DNA of 64,000 bases from Venturia oleaginea (lineage: Eukaryota; Ascomycota; Dothideomycetes; Venturiales; Venturiaceae): positions 124,001-188,000 of the forward strand of contig JABMLP010000036.1 in NCBI GenBank assembly GCA_013176395.1, given 5' to 3'. Below the pieces are notes generated by a model. That model had not been told where the DNA came from. It searched no databases and was given only the letters and a program-made list of their open reading frames with translations. Shown piece after piece: positions 10,063-21,414 of the stretch (its first letter is position 1; every line of letters starts with the position of its first letter). The translations under genes were made by a program, and so were the position numbers.

Positions 10063-13000
10063 CTACCCTTGTGCATCGTCGCGCACGAGGGTCTGAAGTA
10101 GATATACATGGCGAAGACATTACAAAGCTACCAGGCATAAGAGAAATCAAAGCAGCAAAGGATAGGATGGAAAGTACACCCTTCTTGATAGATACCTTGA
10201 TCAACGGAACTTCTTTCACCGAATCCTTCTTTGATAACGGCTGCCTCCCTTATGCTGCTTTCAGCGAGAAGAGTGTCCAAACACATCGTCTACCGCGCAT
10301 CCCGATTGACACCAAACAATTGGCACTGGCTAAAGAGAGCCACGAGAACGGAGAAGACCTCCGTATTACGCACATGACCTACGCTACGATCGACATTGAT
10401 GGTCGAGCAGAGCGAGTCTATGGGTATATAGTGAAAGAATTGAGCTTCCCTATTATCCTAGGCAAGGCATGGGCAGAGAGAAACTGGGTGCGATATATAG
10501 CAGCTAAGAGAAAGCTGCTTATTGGTCAAGGATCCCAGCGCATCACGGTAAGAGAAAAGGGGTGGCTAGAACAGAACACCAAAGCGCGAGACCGGCTCGC
10601 TCACGTGCGGGCGGCTTGTCTAGTGTCAGGATCTGTATTTGCAGCTATTGTTGGAAGGGCCCAGCGACGGTTGAGAAGAGATGGACCGGATGGTACACAA
10701 GTGCTGGCTATCTCGAGGTCGGATATCAACAAGGCCCTAAGCAAGTTAGCAGAAAGAAAACAGAGAAAGACTGAGGAAGAAATCCGACAAGAGATACCAG
10801 AAGAAATAGCAGAGCATGCTGATGCCTTTCTCGACGACGAAGACGGAGAGATCGCGCCCCATCAAGAGGGTCGCGATCACGTTATCGAATTGATACGAGA
10901 TGAACAAGGTCGCGAGGCAGAAGTTCCTTGGGGCCCATTATACGGCATGTCGAGGGAAGAGCTATTAGTCCTACGAAAAACACTTTCGGACTATATGGAC
11001 AAGGGCTGGATACGCGCCAGCAACTCACCAGCGGCAGCCCCAGTCTTGTTTGTAAGGAAACCAGGTGGAGGCATTCGGATGTGTGTAGACTATCGGGCAC
11101 TGAATCGACTCACTCGATCGGACCGCTACCCATTGCCACTCATCCGAGAAACCCTACGAAATCTAGCAACAGCGCGTTGGTACACCAAACTTGACGTCAG
11201 AGCGGCATTTCATCGGCTCCGCATCAAGCACGGCGATGAGTGGAAAACGGCTTTTCGCACTCGATTTGGACTATTCGAATGGCTAGTTACCCCCTTCGGA
11301 CTAGCTGGCGCACCCGCGAGCTTTCAACGATACATCAACGGAGTCCTACGGGAATCCCTAGATATCTGCTGTTCAGCCTACATGGACGATGTCTTGATAT
11401 GGAGCGACGGCGACTATCTGGATCACATGGTTAAGGTTAACCAAATTCTTGCCAAGCTCAAGACTGCTGGACTTCGGCTAGACTTAAGCAAGTGCGAGTT
11501 TGCTGTTCAGGAGGTCAAATATCTGGGGTTCATTATCACTGCAGGAGAAGGGATCAAAGTCGACCCAGAGAAAGTTGCCGCGATTAAAGAATGGGAGGCT
11601 CCAGTCAATGTCACAGGCGTACGCTCCTTCCTAGGCTTTGCAAATTTCTACCGAGACTTCATCGACAACTTCTCAGAGCTCTCCGACCCCTTAATCAAGT
11701 TAACACGGAAGGCCGTCGCTTTTGTCTGGAACAAAGAACATGAGAACGCCTTTCAAGTCTTGAAGGAGCTATTCATCTCCGCCCCAATACTGGCTCACTG
11801 GAATCCAGACCTGGATACGGTACTCGAGTGCGACTGCTCTGGCTACGCGCTGGGAGGCACGTTGTCGCAGAAGGATATGAAAGGAAAACTACGACCAGTA
11901 GCATACTTCTCCCGCAAGCTCACTGCGGCTGAATGTAACTACGAGATCCACGATAAGAATTACTGGCAGTAATCAAGTCCATTGAACACTGGAGAGGAGA
12001 ACTACGCAGTGTTGCAGCACCTTTCAAAGTCCTTACCGATCACAAGAATCTCCGCTACTTTATGACAGCGCAGCGTTTGTCAGAGAGACAAGCAAGATGG
12101 TCGCTAATTCTATCTGAGTACCAATTCCAGCTGGAATTTCGCGCCGGAAAACTAGCGCAAAGACCAGACGCACTATCAAGAAGACATCAAGATATGCCAC
12201 ATGACAAGAACGACGAGAGACTACAAGGGCGAGTGGCCCAGTTGATCAAGGACGAATGGCTTCCTCCTCTTTCCGAGAGGACGACCGAAACAATCGCAAT
12301 ACAAGCCCTTATCTGCCCAGTCAATACACCGAATACATCCAATAGTACATGGGACGTTATACGGGAGCCCCAGCAAAATACTGGACTGGACGGTCGACAC
12401 CAGCTGACTGCCGAAAACGGTCAACACCGGTCCACTACTAGGTACGGTCAAAACCGGTCAGTTGCAAAAGGATGCGATCTTTTCGAGAAACCAGAGTTAC
12501 AACTTCTCTGGGATCGCGCAATAGCAGAGGACCAATCCTACGAAGCTATTCATACGGCTATAGTTACTGGCGAACGTTCCTTTCCTCCAGAGCTCAAGTT
12601 GTCGGTACAGCTACCCGAATGCGAAGTAGACGACCACGGCGCGGTCACGAGAAGAGGGATCCTATGGGTACCAGATTGGGAACCGCTGCGAACAACGCTG
12701 GTCCAACAAACTCACGATTCCCATGTTACTGGACACCCAGGGAGAGATAGCACGCTTGCGATTCTATCCAGAAGTTTCTTTTGGCCCCAACAATACAAGA
12801 CAGTCCGGCAGTTTGTACGTAATTGCGACGTATGTGGGAGAACAGGAATATGGCGTGATAAGAAGCGAGGTCTTCTGAAACCACTTCCAATCCCGGCCCG
12901 CTTCCACAGCGAGCTATCAATCGATTTCATGACTGATTTGCCCGCGGAGGAAAACGGCCCAAAATACCTCATGGTTATCACAGATCGCCTCCTCAAAAGT

Positions 13001-14146
13001 GTTACGTTGGAGGCTATGACTACAATGAGCGCCAAAGAGTGCGCGAAAAGGTTCTTACAATGCCACTATCGCTACCACGGATTTCCCATGGCATTGACGT
13101 CGGACAGAGGCAGCAATTGGACAGGTCGTTTTTGGAGGAAGCTTTGCGAACTTACAAAGATTGAGCAGAGACTCTCTACAGCCTTTCATCCACAGACCGA
13201 TGGCGCGACCGAGCGTATGAACCAGGAAGTTCTACGCTATCTCCGCGCCTTCATCGCATACTCCCAACTAGACTGGCCAACGCTACTACCTACGGCTATG
13301 TTAGCACTGAACAATCGTGACTCTTCAGTCACAGGGATGAGTCCATTCTATCTAACCCACGGCTACCATGCGGAACCAATCCAGAAAGTACAACGAATCT
13401 CACCCAGTAACTCACCAACAGCCGATGCCGAGACCTTTGTGCAACGAATAGAAGAGGCACAAGAATATGCACAGGCAGCGATGGCCTGGTCCCAGCAGAA
13501 GATGGAGAACGACGCCAACAGGTCACGTCAAGCTGCCGAAACGTTAAAAAAGGGCGACAAAGTCTGGTTGAACCTTAGGAATATCAATACTCCGCAGCTA
13601 TCAAAGAAACTGTCGTGGACGCAAGCCAAATACACTGTCGAGAACCAGATCTCCCCGATGGTATACGAGCTGGCTGACCTGCCAAGTGGTATCCATAACC
13701 GTTTCCACGTTGACCTACTCCGCCGAGCCGCAACCGACACACTGCCCTCACAAGAATCCGATGATACCCAGCCGCCACCATTAGTGCCTCAAACCGAAGA
13801 AACAGAGACTGAGTTTGAAGTAGAACGTATACTTCGCGCAGAGAAGAAACGGGTTGGGCGAGGCTGGGTTCGTCAGTTATTAATCAAATGGAAAGGCTAT
13901 GCAGATCCCGATTGGCAGCCACGTTCATTATTTACAGAAGTCGAGGACTTAAACCGCTTCGAGGCAGAGTATGGCAAGGGCGACGGTGTCGGCGAAGATA
14001 TAGGAGCTCAAACAGGGGCCCGAAGAAACCGAGTAGCGGTGGCTAGCGCCTTCGAATCTGCTACAAGCTGGCAGAAGCGATGTATGGCGTTTATCTGTTT
14101 AATTATCCCACCTACCACACCCTCTTTAGTCCTGCACACCCGGTAA
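10063..14146 (+). pseudogene. Chromovirus pol: protease, RT, RNase H, integrase, chromodomain (one frameshift)
   Basis: The pol frame is -1 to gag and has no early ATG, so it is probably expressed by frameshifting. The protease region has FDNGC where D-S/T-G is usual (near 10235). RT carries LDVRAAFHRLRI and YMDD (near 11379). RNase H begins near 11760 (LDTVLECDCSG). Integrase has an HHCC zinc region (HDSHVTGHPG...NCDVCGRTG, near 12712-12845) and a catalytic core (IDFMTDLP, SDRGSNWTG, TDGATERMNQE). A C-terminal chromodomain (EFEVERILRAEK...LIKWKGYAD, near 13810-13925) marks the chromovirus lineage and would steer integration to certain chromatin. Loss of one G near 11956 (AAGG to AAG against copy 2) shifts the frame, giving a stop at 11972. 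Otherwise it is open to 14146. Confidence 0.9.
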
Positions 14147-14158
14147 GGAGGGGGGTAA
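14144..14158 (+). other. Polypurine tract of chromovirus copy 1
   Basis: An AAGGAGGGGGGTAA-type purine run stands directly before the 3' LTR, the expected primer for plus-strand DNA synthesis. Confidence 0.75.
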
Positions 14159-14334
14159 TGTTATGGGCATGGCCCATGGTTGGTATAGGCTAAGAGCCTA
14201 AGCCTGATTGAGCCTAGTATAGAGAAAGAACCTCATTGAGGTTCTCTGTTTGTAGATACCTTCACTCCTTAACTGAATCTAAACAATTTTTGGCTACGAG
14301 TATGCTGCGTCTTTCCAGCTACCGTCCCGTAATA
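14159..14334 (+). repeat. 3' LTR of chromovirus copy 1
   Basis: 176 bp, TGTTATGGGC...CGTAATA. It is followed directly by CTCGTTCAC, the cut 3' end of SINE-like copy B. Confidence 0.92.
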
Positions 14335-15808
14335 CTCGTTCACTAAACCAAGACCAGCTGTCCCTTCCGTCCTTCCTCTTTTCTCTAAACTAGTATTTCC
14401 AAATGCCCACTGGCTCTTGTCGATACTGGTTATTCTACTTGTATGTCCGTGCTATATAGATCCCAAGAGGCAATACCTCGTGTTTCGCTAACCTTTTACC
14501 TACAGTCTCCCTCCAGTACTCAGCTTCGTCTGTCTGTTTTGCCTTATCCCTCAAGGCTTGTCTGTTCCCGATATGTGTTTCCGCTTGTGATTGTTGCCTT
14601 GCACCAGATTCCTATGCGGCAGTGTACTTGGTTGTGTGATGCTGGAGACAATAGTAACCACCGTAGTCGTGATTTCGCTGCTTGAGTGTGATACTCCGGG
14701 TATGCCCGTAGACGAGGCTATCTGGTGGCTGCCGTATTGTATGGCACCGATCGTGCTATAGACTTGCCGTCTTATAGTCGGAGCCTACCTGCTGCTAGTC
14801 GCTCTCCCTACTTGCTATATCGCGCTCCTACTCTTGCCAATGCCATAACTGGGACGCAACAGTCTGGGGAGAGGCGCAAGGCTACGTCTGCTGGCTTGTA
14901 GAGAGGGGATTTGCCGCCAATATGCTCCTTCTATACGTCCTTACTGCTTACTGTGTCGCGCACCTACTCTTGCCAATGCCATAACTGGGACGCGACAGTT
15001 TGGGGAGAGGCTCAAGGCTCTGGACATCAGCTTGCAGCAGGACGGTTTGCGGAGACGATAGTAGATGAGGTTCTCTAGCAGCTATCGTATCGTGTCGCAC
15101 CGATTGGTTGTAGACCTGTCGTCTTATAGTCGGAGCCTATCTGCTGCTAGTCGCTCTCCCTGCTTACTATATCGCGCTCCTACTCTTGCCAATGCCATAA
15201 CTAGGACGCAACAGTCTGGGGAGAGGCTCAAGGCTACGTCTGCTAGCTTACAGGGAGGGGATTTGCCGCCAATAGGCTCCTTCTATGCGTCCTTACTACT
15301 TACTGTGTCGCGCTCCTACTCTTGCCAATGCCATAACTGGGAGGCAACAATTTGGGAAGAGGCTCAAGGCTCTGGGCAACAGCTTGTAGCAGAACGGTTT
15401 GCCAAGACGTTGGGAGAGGTTGTCTAGTCGTTGCAGTGGTGTGTGGTGCCGATTGTTGCACACCGGGCGTCTGGTGTTTGAGTTGTGTTGAAGGTATTGC
15501 CGTCCTAGCGGTGACTCGTCGACTCGGGGCGTTGCAGTGTCATCTGGGATGATGGACTAGCCAGGATATAGTGACTAGATGGTTACTGTTGTCTTTGGTG
15601 GACGTATCGTTCGTGTAGCTTGCTGATGTATTCGTGTGCTTGCTCTGCCGTGGCCGCGACGGCGACTCTAGAGGTATCTCATCAACGCTGAGGAACGCGC
15701 GATGGCCTCTAGAGGCCGAAGCGGCCACTGGCAGAGGTGTTTTCATGATCTTTAGATGATACTTCTGTAAATTCCAAAAATTGAGTTCTCGCTGTGTGTG
15801 CTGTTTTT
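14335..15808 (-). mobile_element. SINE-like non-autonomous retroelement, copy B
   Basis: Read on the minus strand it begins ...AAAAACAGCACACACAGCG and runs to ...TTTAGTGAACGAG, where the chromovirus LTR starts. It is nearly identical to copy A apart from the solo LTR inserted there; the 120- and 80-codon chance frames are identical in both. It also lacks the LINE-like 3' end and tail kept by copy C. Copies A and B thus form inverted arms around the LINE and chromovirus. Confidence 0.75.
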
Positions 15809-15832
15809 CCTGAGGGCTTTGAGCTCTGCCTC

Positions 15833-16023
15833 TGTGACGGCACGGCATGGCTCCTTTGCCGTCACGTTACTTCATGGCTCGGGCGTATCGGCTTAGCCAC
15901 ATTGTGGCTAAGGCGCGATATCTTCGCGCCCTCGTAGTAACTCGTTCTCTACCGTAAATTCTATTATCACACTCAGTTCTTAGAACCCTAGTTCATTCTA
16001 TACATCCTATCGCTGCCGTGACA
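15833..16023 (+). repeat. LTR of second Gypsy family, inverted copy
   Basis: TGTGACGGCACGG...CTGCCGTGACA on the plus strand, while the element it bounds is on the minus strand. It is the reverse complement of 21125-21315 with only a few changes. It holds nested palindromes such as GGCTTAGCCACATTGTGGC and CGTGACGGCA-type repeats. Confidence 0.9.
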
Positions 16024-19000
16024 GGTATTGGCAATGGTTTCAGCAATCCCGGAGTCTTGTCCCTAGGACCTGATGACCTCCTACAATCCTGGCATGTCGC
16101 AATATATTGACCAATGTCTGCATTCATCCACGGCCAGTAAAACTGCCGTGCGACAATCTTTCGAGTTTTTTTGCGGCCAGGGTGGGCAGAGAGTAATGTT
16201 GTATGTACCTCATCAAGTAGCTTTCGGCGGAGTTAATCATTCTCTGGAATAAAAAGGCGACCCTGGTGTAATAGGAGTCCATCTTCAAGGCGGAGGGTCG
16301 TATGGTTATCGCTAGCGACGTCTCTGAACTGCTGCAGTAATTGTGCGGTCCGATTGGCGTTGAGTAGCTGGTCCACTAGGTGTAGCTGTTCTGCGTTGAT
16401 GTTAAGCGCCTGGATCTGGGCACCAATCTGGTCATCTTTGATGAGCTGTATTGTGCGGGCTGCGTTGGCAATTGCCTTTTGTGACTTCAGTTCATCCGAT
16501 TTCCGTGACGGGGTATCTGCAATGGTGTTTTCCTTGCCAGGGCGGTAGACAATAGTAAAGTCATAGTTACAGATAACCTCTGACCATCGAGCTTGTCGTG
16601 CGTTCAACATTCTCTTGGTGGTAAAGTATTCCAGTGCGCGGTGGTCAGTAATAGCCACAAATGGCTGCTGCAAACCTCTCAAAAATGCGCTCCATTCTTC
16701 AAGGCCTTTGATTAATGCCAGTAGTTCCTTTTCGTGAATCTCGTAGTTCAGCTCGTGTACGTTCATTGTCTTGTTGAAGAAGGTACTAGGTGCCATTGGT
16801 TATCTTTTCCTTTCTGAGATAGGACACCTGCAACTACTCCGTCAGAAGCATCAGTTTCCATCCGGGTTAGTAGCAAAGGGTCGTACAATGCGAGGACTGG
16901 CGCAGAGGTAAGGGCTAGCTTTAGCATATCAAAAGCTTCTATACACTCTTCGTTGAAATCAAAGATGTGTCCTTTGCGAGTAAGCCGAATCAATGGGCGG
17001 GCCATCCTGCCAAAGTTCTGGATAAATCTCCGATAGAAGTTGCAGAAGCCAATGAAGCTTTGAACTTGTTTGACGGTGCGGGGCTGCTTCCAGTACTTAA
17101 CAACAGCAATCTTGTCCGGGTCAACCCTGATGCCTTCGGTGCTGATGATGAAGCCTAGGTACTTGGTTTTAGTAATATCGAACTCACTCTTTTTGATGTC
17201 ACATTGTAAGCCTGCAGCGCGCAGTCTTTCAAGCACCTTGTGAACGTGCTCTGTGTGCTGCAATAGGTCTTCCGAGAAGATGAGGATATCATCAAGGTAT
17301 GCGGTGCAGAAGTCGTCAAGGTATTCCATTAGAATCGTATTCATGTACTTCTACCAGGTAGCAGGGCCATTAACCAGTCCCTCCATCATGACTTTGCATT
17401 TGAAACTTCCATATCGGGTGCGAAAAGTGGTGAGATCCTCAGATGCTGGATCTAGCCTGATCCGGTAAAAGGCCTGGCGAATATCTAGCTTGGTAAAGAC
17501 CTTAGCTTTTGACAGACGTGCTATAGTCTCAGTAATTAGTGGAATAGGATACCTATCCTTCTTGGTCAGAGCATTGAGTTTACGGTAGTCAATACAGAAA
17601 CGGAACTTCTGCTTCTCACCCACCGGCGTGGGCTTCTTGACGATGAGTACAGGCAACGCGAATGGGGATGTGCTTGTCTCAATAAAGCCTGGGTCAAGAT
17701 TCTTCAGTAGCCATTCTTTGACGAAGTTCAGCTCATCCAATGACATGTTGTACAGAGGGCAGAATCCAGGCGAAGCCTTGCTCCACCTTCTAGTTCAATG
17801 ACATGGTCAACACCTTCTTTGTAGGTTGCCAATCGATTCGAGTCTGCTTCTGAAAAGACATCCTTAAACTTTGCATGCTTTGCCGGTAGCTTGTTGTCAA
17901 TGAGCTCCTTCATGTCCGCAGACTCATCTGCAGGTAGTCGTCCATCCAATGATGCCAACGATAGCCTTAATCGCTGTGCATGGTCTTCAGGCGAGTCTCC
18001 TTTGGCTTCAGCTTGCTGCTACGTCAGTTCACATATACGGAGCTCAACCTCATGCAATGATATGGAGCCTGCGATGGCTTCCTTATCTTTTAAAGCTAGT
18101 CGAAATTCTGCAGCGCTGATGAGGCAGAGATCAACTCGGTCTTCTGAATACCAGGATCTGGTGCGATGGTCAAACTCCAATGCCTCAATCTCCACCTGAT
18201 AGTTGCTCCTCTTGAGCTCCTTATCCATTATGTTGTATTCCCGGGCTCTACTCCATTGGAAAGAGTCTCCATAGCTGACGTACAGCTCTTCATTTTCATC
18301 CTCTTCGCTGTCAGTGCTATCCTCGAAATCAGATAGGTCTGAGCATCCACTGTCGGAATCGCTGTCAGGGTAGTCCTCATTAGGATCTTCTTTGACTGTT
18401 GGAGGTAGTGCTGGCGTGGTAATCTCGCGTAGAGTTGGCGTCAGTTTCGTGTTCTGCGAAACTGAGGGCTGGTCCAAGGCCAAAGTCAAGTCAACTGGCT
18501 CATTCTGAGTCAATTTGCGCAGTCTTTTCGAAAAGGTATTGTCCAAATTAGGCCTAGCCTGTCCTGCTTGATGCCTGACCTGGCTAAGCCGTCCACTTTG
18601 ATTCCTCCTATTCTGCAGTTTCATTGCCTGCTCCCGCTTATTGATGTCCTTTTGGATTGCGCTGACATTGATAGCTTCCGCTGGTATGTATGCATCGTCT
18701 TCCACCATAACCCTTCGCTGGAGAGGAGCTACTTTAGGCCTTGATTCTGGCCATTGCAATCGATGGCGTTTGCAGTCCGTGGAGATATCATTGTATGCCA
18801 ACCATGTCCTGCCTAAAATCACATCGTGGTGTCCTAATGTCACCTCTAAGAAGGGAACATTGTACTCTTGCCTGCCATCCAATTCTATGTGTAGCAGCGT
18901 CGCATGTGCGATGCCTTCCTTCTTGTGGTCCTGGTATCCGGTGGCCTTGGCTGGCTTCTCAAGAGGTCGTCGCTCAACCTGAGGGAATCGTGAGGATAAT

Positions 19001-19206
19001 CGCGCTGCACACTTGCGGTCCATGAAGGCGTAGCCGTTGGCTCCTGTATCAACCAGTGCCCGGAGGGTGACTCCCATTCCATTCAAGTTGACAACGATGT
19101 CGAAGATGAAGGCAGGGCCGCCAAAAATCTTTGAAAGATTCAGTTCATGCACCATGTAACGATACTCAATGTCTCTGTTACTGGGGCCCGGTGTGGTGAC
19201 TTCCAC
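16024..19206 (-). pseudogene. Gypsy pol, degenerate: protease, RT, RNase H, start of integrase
   Basis: It is read from ATG 19206. The protease has LVDTGANGYAF (D-T-G active site) near 19040. RT carries FTKLDIRQAFYRIRL and AYLDDILIFSED (YLDD, near 17300). RNase H covers about 16870-16600 (VAITDHRALEYF). An integrase HHCC region (VHTTLLSAHPG...CQDC) lies at about 16210-16060. Breaks seen: TAG at 18019-18021, frameshift near 17740, TAG at 17348-17350 where relatives read ATWQKYMN, frameshift near 16790, TAA at 16230-16232. The reading ends at ...GLLKPLP against the inverted LTR, so the integrase core is absent. Not functional. Confidence 0.88.
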
Positions 19207-19211
19207 CGAGC

Positions 19212-20785
19212 CTAGTCGTTTAAAGGCAGCTCAGCAACCACTCCATTTAACTGTAAGGCGGTGATTGTAGTAGCTTGGCAATTTCGTTGTTGGTGACCTT
19301 CCTGCTTACATTTAAAGCACTTGTTCTCTCGAGTCAGTTGAACAGCTCCTTCGAAGGTTAGGCCAAAATCCTTGAACTTGTTGAATCCGGTGCCTCGTTG
19401 CTCAAAGCGACCTCCTCCGCTGCTAGAGGAGTTGGGTCTGCTGTTGTTGAATCCTCTATTGTTGAATCCTCTATTGCTGAATCCTCCATTCTGGCCATTG
19501 TTGCCTCCATTCTGGCGATTGCCATTGCCGTTGTTGTTGGAGTGTCCTTAGGCTTTTCATTGCGCCTGCGCATTTGGTCCTCATCATATCTCTTCTTGTA
19601 TATGCGGCTTAATGCAGTGGCGGCATTGCAGAGTTGCTAGTAGGTAACTGAGTAGTCTCCGACTTCTCGTGCTAGGCCTCTCGCCAATGCAGAGTAGAGT
19701 CTATCAACCATTTCACGCTTCATGATCTTACTGATGTTGTCCGCGCCTGTGAGGCCTTCAGTGAGTCCAGAGACCGCTGCCTTGTATTCAAAATCATTCT
19801 TGAATTCAGTGAAATCCTGATATGGCTTCATCAACAGTGTCTTGAATGATTGCCGCGCGTTGTCTGCCTCGAATGGATCCACAAATCTGGTATCCAGCAC
19901 AAGGCAGAGGTCTTCCTTTATCAGCTCGCTGTAGGTCTTACCCAATGTTTCGGGTAAAATCAGGAGCGCATTCTTTGTGGCTTCTCCTGTGACTGATATC
20001 ATGATCAGGGCTTTCTGTGCGACGAGGCTCATTTCTTCTGCGTCAATTTTGAGATCGATGCTTGACTTCCACTGCTTACATTCTATCGATGTAGCGCTAT
20101 CCTTGAGGTCCTTTGGCATGAGCATCTTGGTCCGGCTTCCACCACCACGGTTGGAGACAATGCTGTCATCGGTTTCTCCATTCATCTTGCGCGCCTTGAG
20201 CGCATTGAATTTCCGTGTCAAGTCGGTGTGTTCATCGAATTCCTTGGAGCGCATATTCTTTTCCGCTTGGAGGTCTGATATAAGTCCTAATACTTGCTGC
20301 TGCAAGCCTTCCACCTCTTGAGTACGCTGGCTTACTTGGTCAAGGGCTATATTCAGCTCATTCTGTTTTCCCGCCACTTTTGCGTTGCAGACGGTGGTCT
20401 CATTTGCTAGTAGGGTAGCGCCCTGTGTCTTCATGTTTTTGAGTGTCTTTCCTAGCACGTTGATTTGGTCGGTCTTGACTGCAGAGCTCTTGTATGCCAG
20501 GACGATTGTTTCTAATGCTAGGGATGGGTCTGCAGTAACAGCTTCTTGTAGGTTGTCTACCGTCAAGGCCCATGTCTTCTTGCTACCAGTACTATCCGTG
20601 AGTGAGAATTCGAGAGGAGCCGTAATCTTGTTATCCAGATGGGCCAGGCGCTTGTCGTAATCATCTTGAAGTATGGCTGCTTTCAATTCTTCAATGGCAT
20701 CCCAATCCTCTGCTGATTCTCCGGCGAGGACCTCGTCTCTCAACTTGGTGAGCTCAGTTTCTCCTGCGAAGAACCTATCCGCCAT
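19212..20785 (-). pseudogene. Gypsy gag with CCHC knuckle, nonsense and frameshift
   Basis: ATG 20785 opens MADRFFAGETELTKLRDEV. The first 382 codons include a probable coiled coil (about residues 120-200, rich in Gln/Glu/Leu). A TAG at 19637-19639 stands where TYQQLCNAATAL would be expected (CAG to TAG). Near 19550 the frame shifts into an Asn/Gly-rich stretch (NNNGNGNRQNGG) and then a knuckle CFKCKQEGHQQRNC near 19310-19270, ending at TAG 19212-19214. The knuckle binds element RNA during packaging. pol starts six bases further on, in another frame. Confidence 0.82.
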
Positions 20786-21113
20786 AATGCTGCTTGGGGT
20801 TCTCTTTCTGCTTGGGTATATGTTCGTTTCGTACGAGGGTTGCGATCCGTGGATGGCTTGCTTTTCTGCGGTTTCTGGCGGTCCTTGGACGGCTTTTGCT
20901 TCGATACTTGAAAAGATACGCTCTTACAGCGTTTGCTTGCGGTTCCTCGTGCGTGAGGGCTTTTGCGATATACGAGGTGTTGCTGTTGCTAGACAAAAGG
21001 CTTTGTCCGTATGCTGTTTCCGGTGTCAAATTGACGGCTATCCAAGTATGCGACTTGCGACAGCGGGGATACGTCTTTATACAAGACGCTGACCTTCCCA
21101 GGTAGATATATTG

Positions 21114-21122
21114 ACCGTAAAT
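21114..21122 (-). promoter_or_regulatory. Primer-binding site complementary to its own LTR (second Gypsy family)
   Basis: Two bases inside the 5' LTR the minus strand reads ATTTACGGT. The reverse complement ACCGTAAAT occurs in the same LTR (minus strand, 21197-21189). A nine-base match at this position suggests self-priming as in Tf1. The match is shorter than in the chromovirus, so the call is less certain. Confidence 0.5.
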
Positions 21123-21124
21123 AA

Positions 21125-21315
21125 TGTCACGGCAGCGATAGGATGTATAGAATGAACTAGGGTTCTAAGAACTGAGTGGGATAATAGAATTTACGGTAGA
21201 GAACGAGTTACTACGAGGGCGCGAAGGTATCGCGCCTTAGCCACAATGTGGCTAAGCCGATACGCCCGAGCCATGAAGTAACGTGACGGCAAAGGAGCCA
21301 TGCCGTGCCGTCACA
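21125..21315 (-). repeat. 5' LTR of second Gypsy family
   Basis: 191 bp; read on the minus strand TGTGACGGCACGG...GTGACA. The PBS follows two bases later. Confidence 0.88.
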
Positions 21316-21414
21316 TTGAGGTTCTCTGTTTGTAGATAGCTTCACTCCTTAACTGAATCTAAACAATCTTTGGCTACGAGTATGCTGCGTCTTTCCAGCT
21401 ACCGTCCCGTAATA
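21316..21414 (+). repeat. Truncated chromovirus LTR
   Basis: Matches the last 99 bases of the chromovirus LTR, from TTGAGGTTCTCTG to CCCGTAATA. Its first half is missing where the second Gypsy LTR begins, and no internal region follows. Confidence 0.85.

Larger units (their letters stand above)
9402..14334 (+). mobile_element. Chromovirus (Ty3/Gypsy with chromodomain), copy 1
   Basis: Two 176 bp LTRs (TGTTATGGGC...CCCGTAATA) differ at one visible base, which suggests recent insertion. Between them lie a PBS touching the LTR, a gag with a 644 bp deletion relative to copy 2, a pol ending in a chromodomain, and a polypurine tract. The flanks do not form a target duplication: the left flank is LINE ORF1 (...CTCT) and the right flank is SINE-like copy B (CTCG...). 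Copy 2 has a clean GGCC duplication, so copy 1 may be a recombinant of two insertions. Confidence 0.93.
15833..21315 (-). mobile_element. Second Ty3/Gypsy family, decayed, with LTRs in opposite orientation
   Basis: gag and pol are read on the minus strand. The right LTR (21125-21315) is the 5' LTR. The left LTR (15833-16023) has the same 191 bp sequence but points the other way, so U5 ends face inward on both sides. The integrase catalytic core and the polypurine tract are missing between the integrase zinc region and the left LTR. gag and pol carry several stops and frameshifts, three of them fitting CAG to TAG. No target duplication (GCCTC left, TTGAG right). Confidence 0.85.

Noticed and set aside
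14443..14685. 80-codon frame, identical at 3626-3868
   Set aside because: Same reason: it is part of the SINE-like repeat; no protein-like features.
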